In this document: positions 33,371-42,731 of the stretch, piece by piece
Numbering within the stretch: the first letter of the stretch is position 1
How the letters are laid out: every line of letters starts with the position of its first letter
Notes under the pieces: model-generated
Seen by the model: the letters and a program-made list of their open reading frames with translations, nothing else
Told to the model about the DNA's origin: nothing
Database searches by the model: none
Program-made: the position numbers and the translations under genes
Source of the DNA: Hemileia vastatrix
Taxonomy: Eukaryota; Basidiomycota; Pucciniomycetes; Pucciniales; Zaghouaniaceae
Direction of reading: 5' to 3'
DNA length: 64,000 nucleotides
Assembly (NCBI GenBank): GCA_030280995.1
Contig: JASXTE010000002.1
Coordinates: 40,563,683 to 40,627,682, forward strand

Positions 33371-33990
33371 AGCTTAAAAAATTAAAGATAAAAATCATGA
33401 TACTTACAAAATCACACCTATTAGAGTGCCTGTTATTATATGTGGTAAAGAAATTAATTCCATTCTTGACAATGGGGATGCAGGTAGTGTAGTTTCTACT
33501 AATACATAAATGAAACTGGATAGTAAGTATAAAGAAAAAGTGGAACCTGCACAGACAAAGAACTGGAGGGTTTTGTTTCAGTATTACATCTAACTGGAAA
33601 ATACAAAGCTGCCTTATTCTTTAAATATAATCATGGATATGTAAGAGCAGTATGTGAATTTTTAGTAGTGTATGATAATAATTGTTGTGATTAGTTTATT
33701 ATTGGCAATGACCTATTGACCAAATTTGCATCAAACTGGATCCTGAAAATATTTGCTTCACTATAGGCGTGAATGGAAAAATAATATTCAAGATTTTCTC
33801 TGAAAATTCAGTTTATTCCATTTCCCCTAAAGAAGAATAACTCAAAGGTGGAAGAACCACCTCTGAAGTGGTAGAAATGGAAAATGAAATCCAAAAAGCC
33901 TCTTTCAGTCCTCAAATCTCAAAAATTGAAGAAAGCAATATTTTGAGTTTGATAAAATCTTATCCTATGGCATTTGCTCATGGTTAAAAT
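33371..33990 (+). pseudogene. Gyp-3 protease, decayed
   Basis: INSILDNGDAGSVVSTN (about 33450-33510) is the retropepsin active-site region with the usual Asp-Ser/Thr-Gly changed to Asp-Asn-Gly. CDxFIIGNDLLTKF follows near 33690-33730. Stops and a shift disrupt it. Confidence 0.65.
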
Positions 33991-33999
33991 GAACTAGGA

Positions 34000-35553
34000 T
34001 TGGTCAAAGTGCATGAGATGAAAATCTCTTTAAGCTGTGATTTGGATAATATTCATGGAAGCTTGAAAAAGAAACCTTACCCAGCTTCTTCTGAAAAAAG
34101 GAAAGAAATTGAAGAGAACATGAAGATTTTTTTAGAAATGGTTATTGTAGAAAAATTAGACACAACTCCTAAGTATTGTGTTATCTCACCAGTTTTAGTC
34201 TCTTATGAGAAAGATGATGCAAGATTATGTGGTGATTACAAGAATCTGAATTCATTCACTGTAGATGATGTTTACCCTATACCAAGGATAGCTTCTATCT
34301 ATGCTACCTTACAAGGTGAAAAATATATTTCCTGTCTGGATGGGAACAAAGGTTACCATCAGATTCCTGTGGAAAAGAATTTTCAGAATTTCCTACTCAT
34401 AACCACACACATGGGGATATATATGTGTGTGAGAATACATTTTGTCTAAAAGAATGCCCCTTCAGTCTTCCAAAAATTAATGGATAGTTTTTTTCATCAG
34501 GAAATGGTTGAAAGATGTCTTATATTCTACATTGATGAAATCATAGTGTTCCTAAAAATATATGATGATCATATAAATTACCTGAGTAGAGTACTTAAAC
34601 AATTGGATGAAATTAATATGACAATTGCATTAAAGAAATATAAGTTTGGGCTTCAATCCTTGAAAGTACTTTGAAATGTTGTATCTGGATTAAAAATTTG
34701 TTTTGACCAAAGTAAAGTGGTAGCAATTAAAATTATTAGTATACCTAACAATGTGAAATATGTTCAAAGGTTTCTATGTATGTGTGGATATCATAAGCAG
34801 TATATAAAAAACTACCAATCCATTGCAGCTCCTTTAACAGCATTAATCAGGAAAAATGAGGCTTTCATTTACAATAATGAAAGACTTCATGCCTTTGATA
34901 AATAAAAGGAATTTTTAATGTCAGCTCCAATATTGGGACTGCCAGATTTTAACATCCCTTTTATCTTGTATACTGATTCAATCTTTACAGGGTTAGGTGG
35001 TTCTTTACAGCAGAAACAGATAATAAATGGTAAATTATCTGAAGCAGTTATCTGTTACATCTCCAGAACCTTGATAAATACTGAATTAAGGTATGGTGCC
35101 ACCAAACTGGAATGTTTAGCCATTGTATGGGCCCTGGAAAAACTTCATTACTCTCTGTAAAACCACAAGTTTGAATTAATAACAGATTGTAGCGCAGTAA
35201 AATAATTACTAAACATGAAAACACCAAATAGGCACATGCTTAGATGGAAACTAGCTGTACAAGAGTACAGAGGCAGAATGATAATCACTCAAAGAGAAGT
35301 AAAATTGCATTCTAATGTGGATTTTTTGTCCAGAAGTCCTTTGCTAAATGAAACTGACAGCTCAGCTTATGTGCCTGAAAATGAGGTAATAAATATTTTT
35401 GGGATTTATATAGTGGATTTTGAGGAAGAATTCATGCAAACTATATTAGAAAATTATTCATCTGATAAAGTTTTGTCTAAATTATGTACCATCTTAAATG
35501 ATCCAACAAATGCCTCTATGAGTGTTTTAATTAAAACCTTACCTCAAACTTAA
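34000..35553 (+). pseudogene. pol: Gyp-3 reverse transcriptase and RNase H, decayed
   Basis: Blocks 34000-34449, 34480-34674, 34717-34905, 34918-35160 and 35215-35553 form one RT-RNase H: RLCGDYKNLNSFTVDDVYPI, SCLDGNKGYHQIPVE, KNAPSVFQKLMDSF and the active site Y-I-D-E (Y-I-D-D expected) near 34532. RNase H reads LYTDSIFTGLGGSLQQ, then the TELRYGATKLECLAIVWALE region and MLRWKLAVQEY. Stops at block ends are TAA or TGA. The Asp-to-Glu change at the catalytic pair and the stops mean it is inactive. Confidence 0.85.
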
Positions 35554-35562
35554 AACAATGCA

Positions 35563-36970
35563 TTGGAAGAAAGTAAATGGTCAATTGAAGATGGATACAT
35601 ATATTACAGAAAAAAGCTAAGTAATGTGATAGTTATACTAACATCTATGAAAGAGTTGATGTTTAGTACCTTTCATGATAACATCTTAGCTAGTCAATTT
35701 AACTTTAACAAAACATTAACTAAAGTTAAAAATAAAGCCTGGTGGATAAAAGTGAAAGAATATGTACAAAAATACATTGACACATGTGACTCTTGTCAAA
35801 AATCCAAAAGATTGACTGGGAAGAGAGCTGGGTTGTTACAAAAAATAGAGCAGCCAAAAGCTCCATGGGAAATCGTAAACATGGACTTTGTCACTGTCTT
35901 TCTATTAGCAGGAAAAGAAAGTTTCAATTCTTGCTGGGTAATTGTGGATAGACTAACAAAAATGTGTAAATTTATCGATACCCATAAAGAGGTATCTGAA
36001 AAATATTTGGAATTGACATGTGGGACTCAAATGATGAATACTGCTGGTCTCCCCAAAGCCATAATCTCTGACAGAGACCCTAAATTTACTTTAGAGTTCT
36101 GGAAATCTTTGATGGAAGTATCAGCTGGTCAACTGAAATTGTACACAGCACACCATCCACAAACTGATGGGCTGTCTGAGAGAATGTTACAGACTCTGGA
36201 AGATATGACTGGAAGATATTGTGCCTTTGTATTAGAATACAATGACAATGAAAAATTCACACATGACTGGGTAACATTAATTCCTGGACCTGAATTTCCT
36301 TATAATAGCACAACTCATTCTGTAGCAGAGAAAAAACCAGTTGAACTCTGGCTGGGATATGTACAAAATACCCCAGTAAATCATTTAAACAAATCACCAA
36401 GGCTAGATATACACCCTGGAACTAAATCTTTTATTCATATGCAACAAATTTGTCAAAAGCATGCAGAGGAATGCATACAAAGAGCATTTTAATATGAAAA
36501 GAAAAGTTAGGATAAATCGCAAAAGAATTTGAATTCAAAAAAGGAGATGAAGTCCTAATTCCAACACTACTTTTTATCTTAGAAGTTAATGTTAAATTAA
36601 AGGATCCTTTTGTAGGACCTTTTTTAGTCAACAAAATTGCTGGTAATAATTATTTGTATATCATATTATATGCCCCATATGATAGAAAACATCCTCTTTT
36701 CCTTATCTCATTATTAAAACCTTACCATGCAATTGATCCAGACTTATTTCCAAAATAAAGAGGAAGGTGTAAAAAGCAACCTGAAGAAATTGTTGAAAAA
36801 TCAGAGATAAAAAAAACTCAATAAAAGAATCATTACAAAAGAGAAAGGAACTAAGTATTTATTAAGATATAAGGGAAAATCAAATGAATTTGTTAAATGG
36901 ATACCTCTAAAAAGAAATTTAAAATCTATCCTCCCTTCTTAAAAAATTTAAACAGAAATAAAACTCTATT
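35563..36970 (+). pseudogene. Gyp-3 integrase with degraded chromodomain-like tail
   Basis: The 309-residue open block (35563-36492) includes a zinc-binding region (HDNILASQF with the first His kept, CDSCQKSKR), catalytic Asp in NMDFVTV, Asp in ISDRDPKF and Glu in LSERMLQ. After a TAA at 36490 the tail reads ILEVNVKLKDPFVGPFLV (the GPF module) and YDRKHPLFLISLLKPYH. RYKGKSNEFVKWIP near 36870-36910 is a chromodomain-like end matching the fragment at 22298-22330. This is the best kept part of Gyp-3. Confidence 0.85.
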
Positions 36971-37130
36971 AAACCAGCTGAGGGGTTAGAAACAATACTC
37001 ATAATATTTTATTTTTTTTTATTTCTTTAAAGAATTAATCTTTAATGCTACATAATTTTCTGAATACCTGAAAAATAAAATAAACAAATGTATAAATTAT
37101 CATTTTTTATTATTTTTTTGGGTGGGAAAT

Positions 37131-38620
37131 TTTCAGCCTGGATATCCCCATGACTGAATAAAATGTACTTATAAACTATGTTAAACACATGGACTATAAA
37201 TGGGAATAATAAATAAAGGTACACAAGTGGTATACATAAGTGAAATTTATGATGAAAACAATAAATGCCATTATAACACCTTATATACATGCATCTATCC
37301 ACCTTTTATAAGTCTTGTGTTCCTAATATTTTTTTGAAATATGTTAGAGTAGCCTTAAGAACCTTAATTATAAGGCTACATAATCTTTAAGTTGACTTAA
37401 AGCTGTTGTTTTCATTGTTTTATGTGAAAAACAAGAAATGCACTATATATCACTTAAAAGTTGAATATATGCGCTATAGATTTAAAAATATTAAAAATGT
37501 GCCTTGGAAGATCAATTTTTCTTAATTAGGACTATTGATCTGGCTACTCAAATGCATAAAAATAACTCTTTTCACATTTGGTGTTTTTTATGCCAGAAAC
37601 GGCTACTGTGTACTGGCCACATACCGCCTGCATTTTTCCCATGTGAATAGCTTCATTTTTAACAAATTTAGATTTTTCACACTATAATTACCCCACATTC
37701 TATTCCCACTGTGGGGAAACACACTAAAATAGGCAGCAGGTGCTTATTTAGTGTCCTAATTTAATTATAGGTGCATTGACCTTATTATATGCACTAATTT
37801 CATATACTGACTTAACCTTGAACCTTTAATTAACTACCAAACTTAAATTTTCCTGAATTAGCCAAGGATTTACCTGTGAAAGCGCCTTCCAAGTACTGCA
37901 TGTAGTTACCCCATATTTCACGTCCTTTTTTGGGTTTCTTAGTGATTTCTCAGTCAATATTGGTTATTTTTGGATGGGGATTTCATGTAGTATATTGTCA
38001 TAATTAGCCCCATCACTTCTACTGTTAATCCCCCTTAATGATTTGTAATATTTATTGTTATTTTTTCTTTTTTTAGTCTTTTATTTTAAGATATTACACA
38101 CATATACATTTTTTTTACTTATTTTCTTGTTTTGATGGATTATCAGTATTACTCCAGGATTTTGGTCAGTTATATCATTATAAGTATGTTATTGGTAATT
38201 TGTTATGTTGTTAGAAAGCGTTATTAGCTAGAATGAGGCATCATTAGCCATGTAAAGGACTGGTAAATTAAAGGGTTACATTGGAGAATTACTGGGTATA
38301 AAATAAGGGGGTTTTCAGTCTCGTTTTCTATATTCTTTATCATTACAATCAAAATAAATAACCAATAAAATTACAATATATATTAAAATTAATTCTAAAG
38401 TCTTTGAATATTATCTGATTTATTACATCTATTTTTTACCAACTATAAGATTTTAACCCATTTATAATTAGTGATATTAAAATTACTGAGACCCTTATAT
38501 TGAGTTATATTATAATACTGATTGGATTTGTACTACAGTATTCATGAATGACCTTTAAAATATTCTAGACAACTGACTGATCAAGCTATTCATGTCTCTG
38601 TACTTAAAATCAGCCTGAAA
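37131..38620 (+). repeat. Gyp-3 3' LTR
   Basis: Preceded by a GGGTGGGAAAT purine tract. It starts TTTCAGCCTGG (TGTCAGCC in the 5' LTR) and ends CAGCCTGAAA. 1490 bp, matching the 5' LTR minus its MITE. Numerous point differences from the 5' LTR indicate an old insertion. Confidence 0.88.
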
Positions 38621-39283
38621 AAAGACCTTGCTGTCCCATTTGAACTTTGTACCAAATATCAGGTACCTTGTCTGATTTCTAACCCTGGTCTTCCTGTAAG
38701 AACTGCCTGTGATCTATGCAGTTTTAAGAAAATTAAGTGTAACTGTCCAATTATGCCTTCCAGAACTATTTTCTATAATATAACTGCTTCCCTTTGTGAA
38801 CCAACAATACCTAAAAAGAGACTATCCATAACTCCCTTCTTCTTTCAAAAAATAAAGGTCAAAACAGATTCTTCTTCTAAAAAATCTCATCCTAAGATTT
38901 CTTCTCCTTCTCAAGATCCTACTTCTATATTGCCAGCACCAAACTTTGGATTTTCTGAAACTTTATATCCTGGCTCAAAAAGTTAGTCCTTTATTTTAAT
39001 TTTATTAATCCTCCTACTAATTCCACATCCATCTACAAATTCTCTTAAAGCCCCTAAATTCTTCTCCTAAGCTATTGAAAACACCAACACCAATGACATA
39101 AGCAAGGTGAAGAATGGTTACATTAATCACTAACAAAAATTTCATAGATATCTCTTTTTTGATTTTTGTGATGATATGAAGCATAAATTTTTAACATATT
39201 TTCACAAAACCCATGCTAACAATATTGAAGATTTAATGAGGATAATAATCTTAATGCAAAGCTTTGATAGAAATGTTGAATGA
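38621..39283 (+). pseudogene. Zn2Cys6-like small gene split by Gyp-3
   Basis: Reads DLAVPFELCTKYQVPC, a 12-residue loop with Pro-Gly, and CDLCSFKKIKCNC, then PIMPSRTIFYNITAS and a Ser/Pro-rich part to a stop at 38986. The cysteine spacing is CX2CX6C-X12-CX2CX6C with the first Cys changed to Phe. A likely second exon at about 39160-39283 reads FCDDMKHKFLTYFHKTH and IEDLMRIIILMQSFDRNVE. Upstream of the retroelement the frame continues as FNISSK, where ATT may replace the start ATG (28877-28879). The architecture matches the antisense genes of Gyp-2. Probably a dead copy of an element-borne or host zinc-cluster gene. Confidence 0.55.
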
Positions 39284-39741
39284 TTTTTAAAAGATTATTC
39301 TTTTGATTGTCTTCTCTTCTTTCAAAGTTAATAATTTAATTCTTTTTGGTGCTGATAAATTTTTGTTTTCTGGTTGATCAATTTCTTTCTATTTTTCTTT
39401 TAATCAATATATTTTGAAATAAAATTTTTAATATAACGTATTTGCCTTGTAATAATTCAATTACCAAGAGAAAGGTTCGAATCCCTTCAGACTCCACTCT
39501 ACCAATCTCTAATTTCATTCACAGCATGAGAGAGTGGCCCTATATAATGAGCTAAATACTTTTAATTCCATTCTCATTGGACTTCTACCTGAGCAAATTA
39601 CTCTGATTTCATTCTTGCCCTAAGGTCCTCCAAGCTTCCACCTAAATATTTTACTAGAGAGACCCTCTAAATTATAACTCCTATCCATCTTCAATGATTC
39701 AGCATCACAAAATTCAAATAAATTTACAACCCTTTTAAATA

Positions 39742-39780
39742 CACCACACAATATGGGGGGCAAACATGCTAGAAAGTCCA
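39742..39780. repeat. MITE-2-like terminus
   Basis: CACCACACAATATGGGGGG followed by CAAACATGCTAGAAAGT resembles the left terminal repeat of MITE-2 at 26218. A matching right end was not found. Confidence 0.5.
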
Positions 39781-40691
39781 CAACCTCGAACCTAAATTCA
39801 TATAAAATTGACTAAAAATTGAGGTAGTGATGAAAAAATAAGGATGAAATAGTGAGTTTACTTTGAAACCACTTTGAAGCTATTTTGAACATTTATTGAA
39901 GCACAGGAAATCATTGGTAACAGTAATATTGAGGCTTGAACTACAGGAATTTTTGAAGGAATATTGAAAAAATTGAACCCCACTACCAAACCAGGCTGTC
40001 ACATGCAAAATATTTAAAAAATAATTCTAATAACATAATATAATTCTCATATGGATTGAACTAAGAAACATTTTGAAAATTTTTATAATATTTTTTAGCT
40101 ATAATTATATTTATAAATTATCCAATATTATAAAAAATTATTCAACAAAAAAAACATTGAATTGATGATGTTAATCAAATTTTTATCAGTAAAAGTTTTC
40201 AAAAATACATATTTGTTCTTATTGTATGAATAGATATTCTTGAATATTTTTCAAGCTTTAAAATATTTGTGGGAGATGCAGAGCTCTTTAATATGAATTT
40301 AAAACAGATTTGGTTAAATTTATAAGTTATAAAACTTACCATTATTTTCATTATATGAAACAAGTAAGTGTCAAAAATTAATTGGAATAAAAAATATGGC
40401 TATTAGAAAGTGTGAAACACTTCTAGTATTCTTTTTTGTATTCACACCATTTCAATTTCCATTCCTTATAATTTAGTATATATATATATTATTTTATCTT
40501 TTAAGATTATTCTGCTCTTGTTCATTCCATGCTCCTACCCTCTAGAACCCCCTCCCTCTTTAAAATTTATATTTATTCTCCTCATTACTCTCCCCTCCCC
40601 TACACTTGAGCTCCTTTCTCCACCCCTCTACATCCTAACTCACCCCACATTGTGTTTTTCACCCCCATTCCACCCATTTTGATACCCTCTA

Positions 40692-40696
40692 CTCCC
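40692..40696. repeat. Gyp-1 target-site duplication, left
   Basis: CTCCC, repeated at 49083-49087 directly after the 3' LTR. Confidence 0.85.
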
Positions 40697-41472
40697 TGTC
40701 ACGCGCCACGTGACACTTGAGGCGAAATTAACTCAATAAATCAATAATATCGAGTCCTAAATCTATACTCGAAGCGCAGAAAGCAATTCTCCATAGCAAC
40801 TGCGATTTTCCTTTGTGTACTTACTATTTAACTGCGCTAGCCTAAACTCTAAATCTAAATTAGCCAATCTCCCAATAGGGTACCTTAGTCCTTTTCAATA
40901 AGCAACGCACAGCGCTAGGATCAACGAAATAGTATAGTAGTAGTTTTTTTTCATTAAAGTTTTGTTAATTAATTAAAAGGGGTAAATTGAGCATAGACGG
41001 ATATTTAGTGGAGAGGGTCTAAGTGTATGTTAGTAATGGTCAATGGAATGGGAATGCTGCGATGGAAGGGAGGTCAATGCGAGGAGGAACAAAGGATATA
41101 AAAGGAGTTGGGTATTTGGTTCGATATTCCTTAGAATTAAATTATAATATTGTATTTACATTAATAGTGGTAAATCCTTAAAAAGTTAAATCATTGTTAT
41201 TGTATCTTTCTTTTACCTTCTCAATATTCATTTCTAAATCCTAAATCTTTGATTATTGAGTTTCCAACCCTTTGTGAGATTTTAAGAATTATTATTACCT
41301 TGGAACTAGTTTATAATTCTTCTCGATCGAACCTCGAACCTATAGCTATTACTTCGAGTGACCTTCGAATCATTTCCTCGAATCATTCCTCTGTGCTTTG
41401 AAGAAGTTTCTAAAATCCCTCATCTCACTTAGAGGAACATCCTCGACCTTGTGCATAGGTCGTCCGGTGACA
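40697..41472 (+). repeat. Gyp-1 5' LTR
   Basis: Begins TGTCACGCGCCACGTGACAC, itself containing the inverted GTCACGCG/CACGTGAC palindromes, and ends GGTCGTCCGGTGACA. It holds the TATA box at 41097 and the predicted transcript start. 776 bp, same as the 3' LTR. Confidence 0.95.
41097..41104 (+). promoter_or_regulatory. TATA box of Gyp-1
   Basis: TATAAAAG within GGATATAAAAGGAG. A start about 30-36 nt downstream falls at or just before the AGAATTAAATTATA block at 41133, which fits the self-priming model. Confidence 0.65.
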
Positions 41473-41473
41473 G

Positions 41474-41487
41474 TATAATTTAATTCT
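41474..41487 (+). promoter_or_regulatory. Self-priming primer-binding site of Gyp-1
   Basis: TATAATTTAATTCT, starting two bases after the LTR end, is the exact reverse complement of 41133-41146 in the LTR. No TGG, as needed for a tRNA 3' CCA, is present. Known Tf1/sushi elements prime reverse transcription with the folded 5' end of their own RNA, and the position and length fit that. Confidence 0.7.
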
Positions 41488-41543
41488 CCGTAGCTCTCAT
41501 TCTTTGCACTACTACGTCCTTTTAGGTGTTTCTAAAATTTTAA

Positions 41544-42731
41544 ATGGCACCTGTTCAACGCACTCCTCCTACGGGCGCTACTACTAGAGCTCGCGCTAGA
41601 GGCAGGCCAACAGCCACAAGGTCTGTTTCTCGCACTCACTCTTTGGAACCACTCGACCTTAGGGAACGGCAACATTCAGTTCAATCTGTAGAAGACATTC
41701 CAAAAGATTTTGAGGACTCTAGTGATGAAGAAGAAGGAGAGGATACAATGCATGAGGCACCATCCGCCCCTGCCAATCACCCTTCTGGCCAATCCTCAGA
41801 ACTGGGGCCATCTAACTCTCTGGAAGATTTCATGAGACTTTTTATGAAAACCCTTTCAAATCCAACGTCTTCAGAGGGATCTAAGTTCAAAATTCCTTCT
41901 ATGAAATCTCCTGACAAATTCGACGGAGATCACCCCGACAGATTGCAACCCTTTTTGCAAACCTGCAAGCTACTGTTCCATAATGATCCTCGAACCTTTA
42001 ACAGCGACCGATCAAAGGTTGTTTACGCTTCTTCATTCCTAGCTGGAAAAGCAGCAAGATGGTTCGAACCTTATCTACTCATGCTTTCTTCGACAGAAAC
42101 CCACTTACTTATCAATAATTGGGAAAAATTTGAGGACCAACTTTTTACGTTGTTTGGGGACCCTAATGAAACGGACAACGCGGAAATTGAACTTGATTTT
42201 CTTCACATGAGTAATAATGGTAAAGCTTCTGAATATATCTCGAACTTCAGAGCACTTCAAACTCGAGTAGGTTGGAATGATGCTGCCCTTAAGTATCATT
42301 TCAAGAAAGGACTTCCTTCGAGGATTCTAGATCAATTAAATCTTCACGGTCAGAAGATGACTACCTTAACGGACTTAATGGATCGAACCCTCGAACTTGA
42401 CGGCGTTTATCAAGGATGACTTCAACATCGTCGATATGCCAACAAATCTCAAGGCCTAAATTTTAAATCGGGACCTTCTTCACACCCACGACCAAATCAA
42501 TCCTCCTCGACTCAATCCAAACCCAATAAGGGAAAGGATAAACCTCGACCAAAAGGCTCGACCTCAGGCAATATCAGCAAAGTACTGGATCCTAAAGGGG
42601 AACTTAAAGAAGCTGAGAGGAAGAGACGAGCAGATAATGGGTTATGTATGTATTGTGGGGGTAAGCACAAGTTGGAATACTGTGTAAAGTTGAAGGAAAG
42701 AGAAGGTACTAGTTCGAAGTCAAAAAACTAG
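41544..42731 (+). CDS. gag: Gyp-1 Gag, with one in-frame TGA
   Basis: ATG at 41544 opens MAPVQRTPPTGATTRARARG, an Arg-rich N-terminus, then an acidic stretch (EDSSDEEEGED). The Gag core reads FQTCKLLFHNDP..., AARWFEPYL, NNWEKFEDQLF and KASEYISNFRALQTRVGW. A TGA lies at 42417-42419. The same frame continues to a short zinc knuckle CX2CX3HX4C (CMYCGGKHKLEYC, from 42645) and ends at TAG 42729-42731. The full frame is 395 codons. The same TGA occurs at the same position in the minus-strand copy (1053-1055), so it may be old or tolerated. Gag assembles the particle; the knuckle should bind element RNA. Confidence 0.88.
42722..42731 (+). promoter_or_regulatory. -1 frameshift site between gag and pol
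   Basis: A AAA AAC in the gag frame followed at once by TAG. A slip of -1 enters the frame reading KKLVDRLLVCK and then the protease. The same site is kept at 741-750. Confidence 0.65.

Larger units (their letters stand above)
28890..38620 (+). mobile_element. Gyp-3 Ty3/gypsy element, complete ends, decayed coding
   Basis: Two long LTRs (28890-30581 and 37131-38620) bound gag, protease, RT, RNase H and integrase in order. LTR termini are TGTCAG...CTGACA on the left. Flanks are AAAAG before and AAAG(A) after, compatible with a 4-5 bp target duplication if one base at the right LTR end changed. Coding regions hold many stops, mostly TAA. The element splits a small zinc-cluster gene, whose rest continues at 38621. 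Confidence 0.9.
39284..40696. other. AT-rich non-coding stretch
   Basis: No supported gene. It contains a MITE-2-like left end at 39742-39780, and a strongly pyrimidine-rich 40510-40696 with C runs, in which Gyp-1 inserted. Confidence 0.6.

Noticed and set aside
39468..39495. GGTTCGAATCCC, like a tRNA T-arm (Pol III B box)
   Set aside because: No matching acceptor stem, anticodon arm or D-arm could be laid out upstream, and the T-stem has a mismatch. At most a tRNA-derived fragment.
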